In this document: positions 44,800 to 53,858 of the stretch, in pieces | Layout: each line of letters begins with the position of its first letter | How positions within the stretch are numbered: position 1 is the stretch's first letter | From: Nostoc sp. MS1 | GTDB taxonomy: Bacteria > Cyanobacteriota > Cyanobacteriia > Cyanobacteriales > Nostocaceae | Direction: 5' to 3' | Length of the DNA stretch: 64,000 nt | NCBI RefSeq assembly: GCF_019976755.1 | Contig: NZ_AP023441.1 | Coordinates: forward strand, 7,065,501 to 7,129,500 | Translations under genes and position numbers: made by a program | Notes under the pieces: generated by a model | What the model was told of the DNA's origin: nothing | The model's database searches: none | Seen by the model: the letters and a program-made list of their open reading frames with translations, nothing else

Positions 44800-46827
44800 T
44801 CACCAACTCATCGGCCAGAGTTTAATAATATTGTCAGCACTACCACCACTGGCGAGATTATGTCCATCTGGACTAATGGCTACAGAATAAATGTATCCAG
44901 AATCGCGCTTTAATGTACGGATGATCTCTCCTGTTGTCGGATTCCATAGTTTAATTGTGTTGTCACTACTGCCACTAGCAATAACTCCGTTATTTCTGGG
45001 TATATAAGCGACGGAGTTAACTTTGTCAGAATGCCCTTTCAGGGTGTGAATTGTCTCTCCGGTTGCTATATTCCATAATCTAATTGTTTTGTCCTTACTA
45101 CCACTAACAAGCATCTTCCCATCAGGACTAAAAGCTACAGACATCACTAAGTCGGAATGTCCTTTCAAAGTACGAATTACTTGATTAGTTCCCAAATTCC
45201 ACAATTTGATGGTTTTATCCCAACTACCACTAGCCAGAGTCTTACCATCTGGACTGAAAGCAATGCTGGAAACTTGGCTAGTATGTCCAGTTAAGGTACG
45301 AATTTCTTTTCCTGTTGTTAGGTTCCACAGTTTAATTGTCTTATCTAAGCTGCCACTAGCTAGAGTCTTGCCATCTGGGCTAAAGGCTATGCTGGCAACT
45401 CCCTGAGAATGTCCCTTAAAGCTGCGGATTTGTTCTCCTGTCGTCAAATTCCACAATTTGATGGTTTTATCAGCACCCGCACTAGCTAAGATTTTACCAT
45501 CTGGGGCGATCGCTACACTCCAAACCCAGCCAGCATGACCATTGAGACTATGAATTTTTTGTCTAGTTTTTAAATTCCATACTTTAATTGTCTTATCATC
45601 GCTGCCAGTAGCTAGAAATTGTCCATCAGGGGAAAAGACAACGGAATTAACATCGCTAGAATGTCCCTTGAGGGTGTAGGGTTGGGTAGAATCTGAAGAT
45701 TGAGAGGTAGGTTGTGGAAGTGTGTACAAATACCCAACTCCTCCTAATCCCAACAATACGATAACTGCATTGATGAGGAATTGTTGCTTAAACTTACCAT
45801 TGAATAATTTTGTAACCTGTTTTTGGGTTGTAGGTGCTGAGAGTAAACTTGATGGTTTCCAAGCTGTTGGCAAGATGGCGGAGTTTGGTATTGTAGTTTG
45901 GGATGTGGCCAGTAGCGATCGCAAATCTATCAAGTCATGGATCACTTCATCAGCCGATTGATAACGCTTTTGAGTATCTGTTTCTAACAACTTGTTTAAA
46001 ATCTTGACTAAACGTTCACTAGCGTTTTTATCTGAACCTGAAGTCTGCCAATATTGTGGCCAAGTACCAATCCAACCGTAACCCTGCTTAATCCATAGTT
46101 TAGAAGGACTAATTCCCGTCAACAGATGAAAGCAAGTTGCACCCAAGCTAAATAAATCACTCGCTGGGTAGGCTTTACCAAACTGCATCTGTTCAATTGG
46201 GGTATAACCTAGTGAACCGATGGTAGTTCCCAATTGAGTCTGCATTGTCGCTGTTAGCTGCTTGGCTGCGCCAAAATCAATTAATACTAATTTGCCATCG
46301 TTGTGACGGCGGATAATATTCTGCGGCTTAATATCTCTATGAATTACTCCACGCTCATGAATGTATTTCAATACAGGCAGTAAATCTGACAGAAATTCTA
46401 CAATTTTACTTTCGTTGTAAACTACCCCTTGGCGTAATTCTTGTAAAATATTTTCTCCATTAATATATTGCTGCACTAAAAACAAGTAATTGTTTTCCTC
46501 AAAATAAGCGAGAAGTGCAGGAATTTGGTCATGTTCACCTAAATGTTGCAAGCGTTGAGCTTCTTTTTGAAATAACTCAACAGCTTTTTTCATCGCTGAA
46601 GCCTCTTGAACTTTAGGCGCAAATTGTTTAACAACACATAATTCATTTAGTTTATCTATATCTTCTGATAGATATGTCCTACTAAATCCACCTTCATCTG
46701 ATAGCACCTTGATAATCCGATAATGCCCCCGTAATAATGGTATCAATGGTGTACCGCAACATTGGCAATACGTTGTGCCATCAGGGTTTTGAGGCATTGA
46801 GCAATCAGGATTCAAACAGCAAAGCAT
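44800..46827 (-). CDS. Ser/Thr protein kinase with zinc ribbon and seven WD40 repeats
   Basis: A 675-residue protein. The N-terminal Cys-rich ribbon (CCLNPDCSMPQNPDGTTYCQ, then CCG, 3-23) is common in cyanobacterial kinases. The kinase domain (about 33-300) has DEGGFSRTYLSED, HRDIKPQNIIRR (about 161), DFGAAKQL and GYTPIEQMQFGKAYPASD. One membrane helix is at about 350-368. Seven WD40 repeats (about 383-672), each with the GHS...SVAFSPDGK...LASGS.DKTIKLWN pattern, close a full propeller outside. It is likely a receptor-like kinase; the ligand is unknown. Confidence 0.92.
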   Translation of the reverse strand: MLCCLNPDCSMPQNPDGTTYCQCCGTPLIPLLRGHYRIIKVLSDEGGFSRTYLSEDIDKLNELCVVKQFAPKVQEASAMKKAVELFQKEAQRLQHLGEHDQIPALLAYFEENNYLFLVQQYINGENILQELRQGVVYNESKIVEFLSDLLPVLKYIHERGVIHRDIKPQNIIRRHNDGKLVLIDFGAAKQLTATMQTQLGTTIGSLGYTPIEQMQFGKAYPASDLFSLGATCFHLLTGISPSKLWIKQGYGWIGTWPQYWQTSGSDKNASERLVKILNKLLETDTQKRYQSADEVIHDLIDLRSLLATSQTTIPNSAILPTAWKPSSLLSAPTTQKQVTKLFNGKFKQQFLINAVIVLLGLGGVGYLYTLPQPTSQSSDSTQPYTLKGHSSDVNSVVFSPDGQFLATGSDDKTIKVWNLKTRQKIHSLNGHAGWVWSVAIAPDGKILASAGADKTIKLWNLTTGEQIRSFKGHSQGVASIAFSPDGKTLASGSLDKTIKLWNLTTGKEIRTLTGHTSQVSSIAFSPDGKTLASGSWDKTIKLWNLGTNQVIRTLKGHSDLVMSVAFSPDGKMLVSGSKDKTIRLWNIATGETIHTLKGHSDKVNSVAYIPRNNGVIASGSSDNTIKLWNPTTGEIIRTLKRDSGYIYSVAISPDGHNLASGGSADNIIKLWPMSW

Positions 46828-47206
46828 ACTGGGAATCCGTGTAAAGTTTGAGTATATATTAATTTAACAGTAGTATTTTTGCTGTTAATTTGCCGCATTT
46901 TTATTAATTTAAAAGTTGTACATGGGCGGTTAAAAGATTTAAAATGAAAATTGAATTTCTATTTTTAGTAAAAATTTAACATCCTGTCTGCTTAATACTA
47001 ACTGCGATACGTGCTTGATCAGGCATATTAAAATCAATGACATAGAAAATCTACTCTCTTTTGTATATAAAATTTATATTGGAGTGTTAGTGTATAACAG
47101 CTATTTTGACAATATAAAATAATTGCTTTCATATCATTAAATATGAATAAAATTATCCATCTAAAGATATAAAATCTATCGAGACTAACAGGGTGAGGAG
47201 TAATTT
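46828..47206. other. Divergent intergenic region
   Basis: About 380 bp, AT-rich, between the WD40 kinase (minus) and the PPC protein (plus). GAGGAG precedes the ATG at 47207. I see no repeat or hairpin. Confidence 0.5.
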
Positions 47207-48625
47207 ATGACCAAACAAAAGAACAAAAACTATTGGTTTAGATTGAATTATGCGCTGATTGTTTCCATTAGCGGTGGTTTATTAGTGGCAGACTACACAC
47301 CTATATTGGCGCAAAGTATTTTTAATAACCCTGAAAAACTGATAATTGCTAAAACACCAGACGAGAGACAACCAGAAGCAGTACAGCAAGCGATCGAGCA
47401 AATACCCACTTCTGCACCACCTACCACTCCTCAATCACAACCTAAACCATCAATTAATTCACCTATCCCTGTTCGGGAACCTTCCACCTCAACAGAATCT
47501 AATCCTACGCCTCAGTCGGGAGAAAATAACCCTACACCCAGACAATCAACACCTAACAATTCCAACCCAACACCTCAGCCGGGAGAAACAAACCCTACAC
47601 CCAGACAATCAACACCTAACAATTCCAACCCAATACCTCAGTCGGGAGAAACAAACCCCGCACCGAGACAATCAACACCTGTCAATTCCAACCCAATACC
47701 TCAGCCGAGAGAAACAAACCCTACACTCAGACAATCAACACCTAACAATTCCAACCCAACACCTCAGCCGAGAGAAACAAACCCAACACCCAGAAGACAA
47801 TTTACACCCCCAACACCTCAACCTAGACAAAATAACTCTACTTCACCACAACGAAGTCGTGGAGGAGTGACAAACTCAGGTAGAGGTCGCAATTCAAGTT
47901 CTACAATTTCTCCTGTTTCCTTGGTTAACCCTCCGTTTAAACAGATTAATTTTGCTGATATTGCTTTTGGCGTGTTATCTAAAGGTGATTTTCAGTCCCA
48001 AGGTAGATATTTTCATTTCTATAAATTTGAGGGGCGGGAAAACCAACTAATTCAAATCAGGCTGGGTGGGAGCGCCGATTCACGCCGTTCAGGTAACTTA
48101 AATCTCAATCCTTATATGTTTCTGCTCGACCCTGATAATAAAGTGGTTTTAAAAAGAGGCGGAGTTGGGACGAATGGTGGCGTTAAGGATGCTTTTGTCT
48201 TTGTTCGATTACCAGTCAAGGGAACTTACACAATTGCAGTCACCAGCCGCAACCCTGGCGATACAGGTCGCTATAGTCTGGCTCTGAGAAATGACCGAGC
48301 AAGTTATATTCTAGATGAATCTGCCGAACTGAACCCTCAAAGCTCCTTTATTAAACAAAATCGCAGCCCTTACAATGTGTCTCAGTTTCAAGGTAAAAAG
48401 AATCAGCTTGTAAGTATTCGTGTAGATAGTATCAATGAAGAATTTTCCCCTTATATAATCTTGCTTAATTCTCAAGGAAAAACCATCGCTGCGGACAATG
48501 ACAAAGATGGGATTTATAGTGCTTTGATTGACCGAGCTAGGTTGCCTGAAGATGATACTTACTATATAGTCGTTACCTCAAACAGTCCTCTCAACCGTGG
48601 CGCATACCGGGTGACTCTTTTCTAA
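47207..48625 (+). CDS. Exported proline/threonine-rich protein with two PPC domains
   Basis: A 472-residue protein with a signal peptide (helix about 14-30, cleavage near LAQS). Residues about 60-235 are low-complexity, containing about four copies of a 21-residue unit such as STPNNSNPTPQPGETNPTPR. Two PPC-type beta-sandwich domains follow (about 245-365 and 370-472), with FKFEGRENQLIQIRL-like and GRYSLAL / GAYRVTLF endings. PPC domains usually accompany secreted enzymes; no catalytic domain is present here, so a surface spacer or adhesin-like role is possible. Confidence 0.82.
   Translation: MTKQKNKNYWFRLNYALIVSISGGLLVADYTPILAQSIFNNPEKLIIAKTPDERQPEAVQQAIEQIPTSAPPTTPQSQPKPSINSPIPVREPSTSTESNPTPQSGENNPTPRQSTPNNSNPTPQPGETNPTPRQSTPNNSNPIPQSGETNPAPRQSTPVNSNPIPQPRETNPTLRQSTPNNSNPTPQPRETNPTPRRQFTPPTPQPRQNNSTSPQRSRGGVTNSGRGRNSSSTISPVSLVNPPFKQINFADIAFGVLSKGDFQSQGRYFHFYKFEGRENQLIQIRLGGSADSRRSGNLNLNPYMFLLDPDNKVVLKRGGVGTNGGVKDAFVFVRLPVKGTYTIAVTSRNPGDTGRYSLALRNDRASYILDESAELNPQSSFIKQNRSPYNVSQFQGKKNQLVSIRVDSINEEFSPYIILLNSQGKTIAADNDKDGIYSALIDRARLPEDDTYYIVVTSNSPLNRGAYRVTLF
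47545..47800 (+). repeat. 63-bp coding tandem repeat (Pro/Thr/Asn-rich)
   Basis: About four copies of a 63-nt unit centred on CAATCAACACCTAACAATTC and CAACCCAACACCTCAGCC with few substitutions. The unit length is a multiple of three, so copy number can change without a frameshift. Confidence 0.8.
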
Positions 48626-48645
48626 AAAAAATCAAGGTTTTTGAC

Positions 48646-48677
48646 AAGGGTGTAGTAAAAGTTTACATTACACCCTT
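48646..48677 (+). terminator. Hairpin terminator of the PPC protein gene
   Basis: AAGGGTGTA...TACACCCTT is a perfect 9-bp outer stem enclosing an inner GTAAA/TTTAC pair, 20 nt after the stop codon. Confidence 0.65.
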
Positions 48678-48837
48678 CCATAGATAACAGTTTCTTTGCG
48701 TAAGTTCTGACTATGAAAAACTATTTGTAGAAAATACCTAATTTGCTGTTGATGTTAATTAATGATTGAAAAGAGGGAAAACTATTTTCCTCAATATAAA
48801 AGGTTTAATCACAAAAACTTGAATAGGAAGTGAAGCG

Positions 48838-49098
48838 ATGGTAAATGCTCATCAAAATGATAAAAATAACTTTCTTTATCCCCGCAGTCGCTACTACGGA
48901 CAGACGAAGGTAGAAAATCTGATATTCAATGCTAATTTGCAAGAATTTTCCCACAAAGTAGGCTACATCACAGCTTTAGAAACTTCAGGCAAACTTTCTT
49001 CTGATGAGGCTTACGAACAAATTAAAGCTCTGTGGAAACAATTGAAACGCAGTAAAAAAGAACTGTTGGTTAGCAATGAGCCGCCAATATTGCCGTGA
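48838..49098 (+). CDS. Conserved small cyanobacterial protein
   Basis: An 86-residue soluble protein after GAAGTGAAGCG. The core FLYPRSRYYGQTKVENLIFN (about 12-31) and the helical AYEQIKALWKQLKRSKKELL (about 60-79) look like a conserved cyanobacterial family of unknown function (possibly DUF7219; from memory). No enzyme motif is present. Confidence 0.7.
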   Translation: MVNAHQNDKNNFLYPRSRYYGQTKVENLIFNANLQEFSHKVGYITALETSGKLSSDEAYEQIKALWKQLKRSKKELLVSNEPPILP

Positions 49099-49434
49099 GG
49101 GAGTGGGGAGATGGGGGAGATGGGGAAGATGAAGGAGTAACCCACCCCTAGCCCCTCCCTTTCAAGGGTAGGTATTTTGTATTTGGACATTTTTTGGCTA
49201 TTTCAGCCGATGCTTAAATCCTGAAACGACCAAACCACGTTAAACAATTGAGAATTTTCTCAACTATTTTTGAGATTCTAAAAACCCTACGTTTGAAAGC
49301 TAGCCCCTCCTGGGAGGGGAATAGGGAGTAAGGGGGAAAACTAATGACAACTAACTGTCAATTGTCAACTGTCAACTGTCAACTGACCAAGGACTAATAT
49401 TAATAGGAGTGAATGCTTGAGAGAGACATAAATT
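49099..49434. other. Repeat-rich intergenic region
   Basis: 49097-49137 is a GGGGAGATGG-type STRR. 49353-49386 is CAACTGT-type (four tandem units). 49293-49330 has CCCCTCCTGGGAGGGG, a short palindrome, within a CCCCTCC context that also occurs at 49145-49170. No gene is seen. Confidence 0.6.
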
Positions 49435-50172
49435 ATGCCTGAACTTCCCAACAGTCTGGAAGACGCGATCGCCCAATCCCGTGAGGCTACCAAAGCCGCT
49501 TTAGCAGACGGTTATACCCGCATCCAAGTAGATTTGTTGTTTCCCGAACTCAAGTTTATGCCTGTGGCGGAGCAATTTCTGCCTTTGTTGACAGAATATG
49601 GTTCTGGCTTGAAGGTTTTCTTTGCTGATGCTGGTGCGGCCGCTTTGGCGCGTCGTGATTGGACAGATGCAGCTTTTCAAATTTTGGATATCGGTACAGG
49701 AAGGGTTGCTTCTATTCAATCGAAAATTCAACCGGAAGATGAGATTTTTCTGTTTATCTCTCCCACGGCTGTAGAAGTACCCCAATTAGAGAAAATTTGT
49801 GAAATAATAGGCGATCGCCCCGTTATTTTCTTAAATCCCCGCCTAGAAGATGCTGGCGCTGTAGGTATAGGTTATACAGCCAGACAAACCCGTCAGCGTT
49901 TTCTCAGTACGATTGAGTCTAGCTATTACCTACGCCCTGTTGATGATGAGACGGCTGTCTTTCGTGCTTACCCTGAACAGTGGGGAATTTGGGTAGATAA
50001 CGAAAGTGGATGGACAAAAATTGCCGAATTACCCAAAAAACCATCGGGTGATGACATAGATTTAATCCTGATGAAAGGACAACCACAAACATCAGGAACA
50101 GATGGTACGCCTGTGAAAAAGCCCAGTGTATTCAAGAGTTTGCAACGTTTTATTAAGGCGTTAAGTAGTTAA
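49435..50172 (+). CDS. DUF1995 domain protein (LPA3-like)
   Basis: A 245-residue soluble protein that starts LPNSLEDAIAQSREATKAAL and ends SVFKSLQRFIKAL. The pattern IQVDLLFPELKFMPVAEQFL, VKVFFAD-like GLKVFFADAGAAALARRDW and the WGIWVDNESGWTKIAELPKK end fit DUF1995, found in cyanobacteria and plastids. Plant LPA3 helps to assemble photosystem II; such a role here is an inference. It faces the TetR gene across a GGTAATTGGTAAT repeat (50174-50212). Confidence 0.8.
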   Translation: MPELPNSLEDAIAQSREATKAALADGYTRIQVDLLFPELKFMPVAEQFLPLLTEYGSGLKVFFADAGAAALARRDWTDAAFQILDIGTGRVASIQSKIQPEDEIFLFISPTAVEVPQLEKICEIIGDRPVIFLNPRLEDAGAVGIGYTARQTRQRFLSTIESSYYLRPVDDETAVFRAYPEQWGIWVDNESGWTKIAELPKKPSGDDIDLILMKGQPQTSGTDGTPVKKPSVFKSLQRFIKALSS

Positions 50173-50173
50173 G

Positions 50174-50212
50174 TTGGTAATTGGTAATGGGTGATTGGTA
50201 ATTGGTAATTGA
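50174..50212. repeat. STRR copies (GGTAATT type)
   Basis: Five near-copies of TGGTAATTGG occur between the DUF1995 gene and the TetR gene. Confidence 0.65.
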
Positions 50213-50239
50213 GAAGAAACTATTACCTATTACCAGCAC

Positions 50240-50887
50240 TTAAGAATATTTTTTCACACCAGCCAAAATAAAGGCGATCGCTTCTTCTATGTGTTCCTCA
50301 ATCAGTTCTGGACTCAATCGGTCAATATCTGGTGTCAGATGTTTCCAGTTTTCGTGGACTGTAAAGTAAAACAGACAAACACTCAAGATATGCGTTAGTG
50401 CCAAGAATGGTTTTAGAGGACGAAAGTATCCTTCTTTTATTCCTCTTTCTAAAGTTTTGAGCAAATGTTCATGCAAACTCAAGACGTTACATTCTTTAAA
50501 ATAGATTCCTTGATTTTGGCTTGCTTCTTGAAACCACAACATTTGACGCTGAGGGTTTTTAGCTTCATTGGCGATCGCAATCCGAATTATCTGCTTGAGT
50601 GCTTCATCTGGCGGTAAATCATCAAAGCTTATTTGTCCTAGAGTCGCCTGTACTTCATCAACTGGACGTTGTAATACTGCTTTGTACAAGCTTTCCTTAT
50701 TCTCAAAATAATAGTGAAGTGTTGCCGTTGTTACTTTAGCACGAGTGGCGATCGCACCCATCCGCGCCCCATTTAATCCATGTCGGGAAAATTCTTGTTC
50801 TGCTGCATCTAAAATTTGCTGCTGTGTCACCTCAGCATCTCGAAATGGACGGACTGATTTAGTAACTCGTTTCCCTGTTCGAGCCAC
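50240..50887 (-). CDS. TetR-family transcriptional regulator
   Basis: A 215-residue protein from GTG 50887 with GAAGG 5 nt upstream. The helix-turn-helix lies at about 22-65 (QQILDAAEQEFSRHGLNGAR, then VTTATLHYYFENKESLYKAV). The ligand domain is alpha-helical with two Cys. It is transcribed divergently from a Rieske oxygenase gene, and a near-perfect 20-bp palindrome lies between them. It probably represses that gene and itself, released by an unknown, perhaps hydrophobic or aromatic, ligand. Confidence 0.88.
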   Translation of the reverse strand: MARTGKRVTKSVRPFRDAEVTQQQILDAAEQEFSRHGLNGARMGAIATRAKVTTATLHYYFENKESLYKAVLQRPVDEVQATLGQISFDDLPPDEALKQIIRIAIANEAKNPQRQMLWFQEASQNQGIYFKECNVLSLHEHLLKTLERGIKEGYFRPLKPFLALTHILSVCLFYFTVHENWKHLTPDIDRLSPELIEEHIEEAIAFILAGVKKYS

Positions 50888-50980
50888 AATACCTTCATTT
50901 ATGGTTTACCCTTCTATCGTACCAAAATAATAACCACATTCAATCCTTGAATTGACCTAATTACAATACATTGATAAACT

Positions 50981-51000
50981 AACTAACTAATTAGTCAGTT
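50981..51000. promoter_or_regulatory. Candidate TetR operator palindrome
   Basis: The arms AACTAACTAA and TTAGTCAGTT are complementary at 9 of 10 positions. The site is 13 nt before the Rieske ATG and 94 nt from the TetR start, where a repressor would block the oxygenase promoter. Confidence 0.6.
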
Positions 51001-51012
51001 AAAATAAAAGTT

Positions 51013-51981
51013 ATGCAGCAGTTGCAAGGCGCACCTTGGCTGGTGGCACATCGTTCAATGCTAAAACCCAATCAGCCGATGAAAATTTCCCTATTGGGTG
51101 ATGATTATGTGATTTGGCAAGATAGCTATGGTGCAATTAATGCCTTACCGAATGCTTGTCCGCATATGGGTGCAATGCTATCAGAAGGGTGGTGTGTGAC
51201 AAAAGCTGATGGTAGTAGTGCGATCGCTTGTCCTTTTCATGCCTTAGAATTTGACTATTCAGGCTGCACAGTTCTACCTGGTTCTCAAAAACAAACCAAA
51301 TCACTCTTACAACCATTAGAGTTAATTATCCAAGGGGATTTTATCTGGACTTACGGCGGATATGCACCGCAGATACCAATTCCCCCAATTATGAATAACA
51401 TTGCCGCAGAGTACGAGTTTATCGGCGTTACAGGAGAACGCAGCGTAGGTACTGATATTCTCAGTTTGTTGTTGAATATGCACGACTACAATCATCAAAA
51501 TGGGACACATCGAGAATTATTTGAGATTGAAGAAGTGCAAGTAAAGCAGTTTATTGATGAGGGTTTACATTCTCATGCTTACTTGTCACAACCGAGAAAA
51601 TCACCAACATTACGAGACATTCTCAAAAATCCTGGTCAATTGGCAATGCCAAAAGTGTTAGAAGTACATCTAGAAAACTTTTTCCCATTTATGGGATTAA
51701 TGCACGCTGAAAATAAACTGTTAAGTTTGAAGGAATGCCATTTTTACGTGCCAGAAACAGAAACTCAATCCCGCGTGTTTATCTTGATGTACATGAAAGC
51801 CTATTCTCCAATTGCACACCTCATCAAAGGTAATCTATTGAAGTTGATTGATCTAGTCGTGCAGCAAGACGCAGATATCTTGGAGAAAATTTACCCCAAT
51901 ACACCGCAGAAAATCAAGTTGAATAATGAAGTGGGAATGGATTGGGTGCGTCGCAATTTTGAGAGTTTTCCTAATTTATAG
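51013..51981 (+). CDS. Rieske non-heme iron oxygenase, alpha-subunit type
   Basis: A 322-residue protein. The Rieske centre has CPHMGAMLSEGWC-like first ligands (Cys49, His51) and CPFHALEFDYSG (Cys73, His76). The mononuclear iron site is DYNHQNGTH (about 158-166), matching D-x2-H-x4-H. The C terminus has no extra domain. It should use O2 and two electrons from a ferredoxin to hydroxylate, demethylate or desaturate a substrate not readable from sequence. Control is likely by the adjacent TetR protein. The family also includes carotenoid and chlorophyll modifying enzymes. Confidence 0.87.
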   Translation: MQQLQGAPWLVAHRSMLKPNQPMKISLLGDDYVIWQDSYGAINALPNACPHMGAMLSEGWCVTKADGSSAIACPFHALEFDYSGCTVLPGSQKQTKSLLQPLELIIQGDFIWTYGGYAPQIPIPPIMNNIAAEYEFIGVTGERSVGTDILSLLLNMHDYNHQNGTHRELFEIEEVQVKQFIDEGLHSHAYLSQPRKSPTLRDILKNPGQLAMPKVLEVHLENFFPFMGLMHAENKLLSLKECHFYVPETETQSRVFILMYMKAYSPIAHLIKGNLLKLIDLVVQQDADILEKIYPNTPQKIKLNNEVGMDWVRRNFESFPNL

Positions 51982-52022
51982 GCAAAAACTGTATTACCTA
52001 TGATGTTCTAGACTTACAATTA

Positions 52023-52060
52023 TAAAACCTCTATGACTTCTCAGGGCCATAGAGGTTTTA
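52023..52060 (+). terminator. Strong hairpin after the Rieske gene
   Basis: TAAAACCTCTATG...CATAGAGGTTTTA is a perfect 13-bp stem with a 12-nt loop, 42 nt after the stop. The T tract is inside the stem (GGTTTTA). Confidence 0.75.
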
Positions 52061-52073
52061 CAAGGTTAATCAG

Positions 52074-52111
52074 AATAAACGCTTAATGAAAGCCCTTATT
52101 AAGCGTTTATT
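52074..52111 (-). terminator. Hairpin overlapping the end of the PEP-CTERM gene
   Basis: AATAAACGCTTAAT...ATTAAGCGTTTATT is a perfect 14-bp stem with a 10-nt loop. One arm contains the stop codon of the minus-strand gene. Probable terminator. Confidence 0.65.
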
Positions 52112-52803
52112 TTTACTTTCTTTTTCTTAACCACGTTGTTTGTAAACAACGCACCTATTCCTAAAGCAGCAAGTGCGCCTGTGGTTGTAGGTTCTGGTAC
52201 TGGCTGACCTACTCCTACATTAAGAGCAGACAGAGTAAAGGAGAAGCTACCATTGACAGCAGTCCCACTGATTTGATTTGCTGTAAGAATCCCTTGGCTA
52301 ATGAAGTCATTAGTACTGCTTAATAATGTTCCTCGTAATTCAGGGAATGTGTATCCTACGATATTCTCACCAAGAGAAGGAGTAAAACTTCTCCCAGCAA
52401 TGGGGGCTTCATCAAGAACGAAGGTTGAACCATTTGTAAAACTAATGAATGAAGTGGGAATTGTAGATGAGTAGGGTGTTAATGTCGTTCCTGAAACCTC
52501 AGTTCCGGCTCCGCTACTAGTTAGATTGATGGTTGATATTGAGTTAGCAACCAAACCAGCAAATGCACCCTCGGACGATACAGTTGTAAAAGGCGCAGTG
52601 AATGAAATAGTGTCATTTGCTGGTGATGGGTCAGTAACGTTACTGATAGTAGACCCACCAGTAATATTAATCGAACCAAGTGATACAGCTTGAGCAGAGG
52701 AGATGCTTGAGGAAATAGCTAAGGCAGAGCCTAAAGCTAATGTGCTGCTTGCTAATGCTACTCCACGACCCCAGTTCTTGAAATTTGTCATTTTATTCAC
52801 CAT
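52099..52803 (-). CDS. PEP-CTERM exported protein
   Basis: About 230 residues. ATG 52803 or the second ATG four codons later (with GGTGA in front) is the start. It has a signal peptide (GVALASSTLALGSALAISSS, cleavage near AQA). The body is Ser/Thr-rich beta structure without a known enzyme. The C terminus is VPEPTTTGALAALGIGALF followed by a lysine-rich tail: the sorting signal removed by an exosortase as exopolysaccharide-linked protein is exported. No exosortase gene is in the window. It has its own terminator and a long empty leader upstream. Confidence 0.85.
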   Translation of the reverse strand: MVNKMTNFKNWGRGVALASSTLALGSALAISSSISSAQAVSLGSINITGGSTISNVTDPSPANDTISFTAPFTTVSSEGAFAGLVANSISTINLTSSGAGTEVSGTTLTPYSSTIPTSFISFTNGSTFVLDEAPIAGRSFTPSLGENIVGYTFPELRGTLLSSTNDFISQGILTANQISGTAVNGSFSFTLSALNVGVGQPVPEPTTTGALAALGIGALFTNNVVKKKKVKINA

Positions 52804-53858
52804 GTCAGTAATTTACAGTTGTCTAATTTCAAGATCATTCCAAATTGGGTAAGTACAAACCCCGCTGATTAGCTATAGGTATTGGTAACATAAAAATTAT
52901 ATGTATACGCAAAACTTATCCTAACTAAGTAAACAAAACAAAGTTAAGTTAATACCTATAGTTTTAATTATGTACTTTACTTAATCAGTATCATTACACA
53001 TTAACTTTATGTTGTTATTTAGTTTTTCATAAAGAAACTGCTAAGTTTAAGCGGTTAAATAAAGATTCGTATTTTTAAATTGATTTACTGTTTTAAATTT
53101 TAATACCTTAGATAGATGTTTTACTGGTTGAATTTTTTAATGTCAATTGAAGTTAAAAAACATCAATATAAATAGCATTAGTTTTATATGAGATTAAAAG
53201 TTAGATTATTAATTTTTATTTTTAATGAAATGCCTGCCATACAAAGCATATAGAGCTAATAAATGTATATACAATCGCTTCAATATATTAAACAGCGTTT
53301 AATTTTTTTAAATAAAATGTGTATTTTATCCGGGCGATTTTACTCAGTAGAACCTTTGGTAGATATTTTTGCAGCCAAAGATTATAACTATTGATATATA
53401 CAAATAAAATAATTTCATATGATAATGATTGTGTTATGCAAATTTCTGAGATTTATCCTATTTAGATAAAAGAATTAATATAGTTACAAATTAACTGTTT
53501 TATAAGCATTTATACTTCGGCAATGTTTCTAAGCTGTTTTATTGGTGCATAATAAACAATGTAATATTTTTAACTTGATAAAAATATGCAGAAGCTATTT
53601 TACTCATCAAAGTATTTTGCATTAATCAAGTATATTTTTTTACTATCAATCCAGTCCTTATAAGAACAAGTCTTGATGAGTGCAATACTTACAGATAAAA
53701 ACTAAAAATTAAGGCTTGGGAAAAGGAGGGGTATTGATGCTCAAAACCTTTACACCCCTATATTCTCATGCCAAGTTGGAACAGACAGCTTAGTGCGTCA
53801 GTTCGGAGTTGATGTGTGAAAATTTATGTGAGAAGTACTCTTTGTTGATCTATTTTTA
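52804..53858. other. Large AT-rich intergenic region
   Basis: About 1050 bp without a frame I can support. 53723-53800 contains a dispersed repeat shared with 39767-39840. The remaining DNA is very AT-rich with scattered TAAATT words and no clear palindrome. It must hold the promoter of the PEP-CTERM gene near 52804-52900. Confidence 0.5.
53723..53800. repeat. Dispersed repeat, copy 2 (related to 39767-39840)
   Basis: AAGGAGGGGTATTGATGCTC, CCTTTACACCCCTATATTC, GGAACAGACAGC and TTAGTGCGTC follow the same order as copy 1. Degenerate, partly palindromic and non-coding. Confidence 0.45.

Noticed and set aside
47346..47870. 174-codon alternative frame in the Pro-rich repeat
   Set aside because: Same DNA as the PPC protein repeat read in another frame; no start signal.
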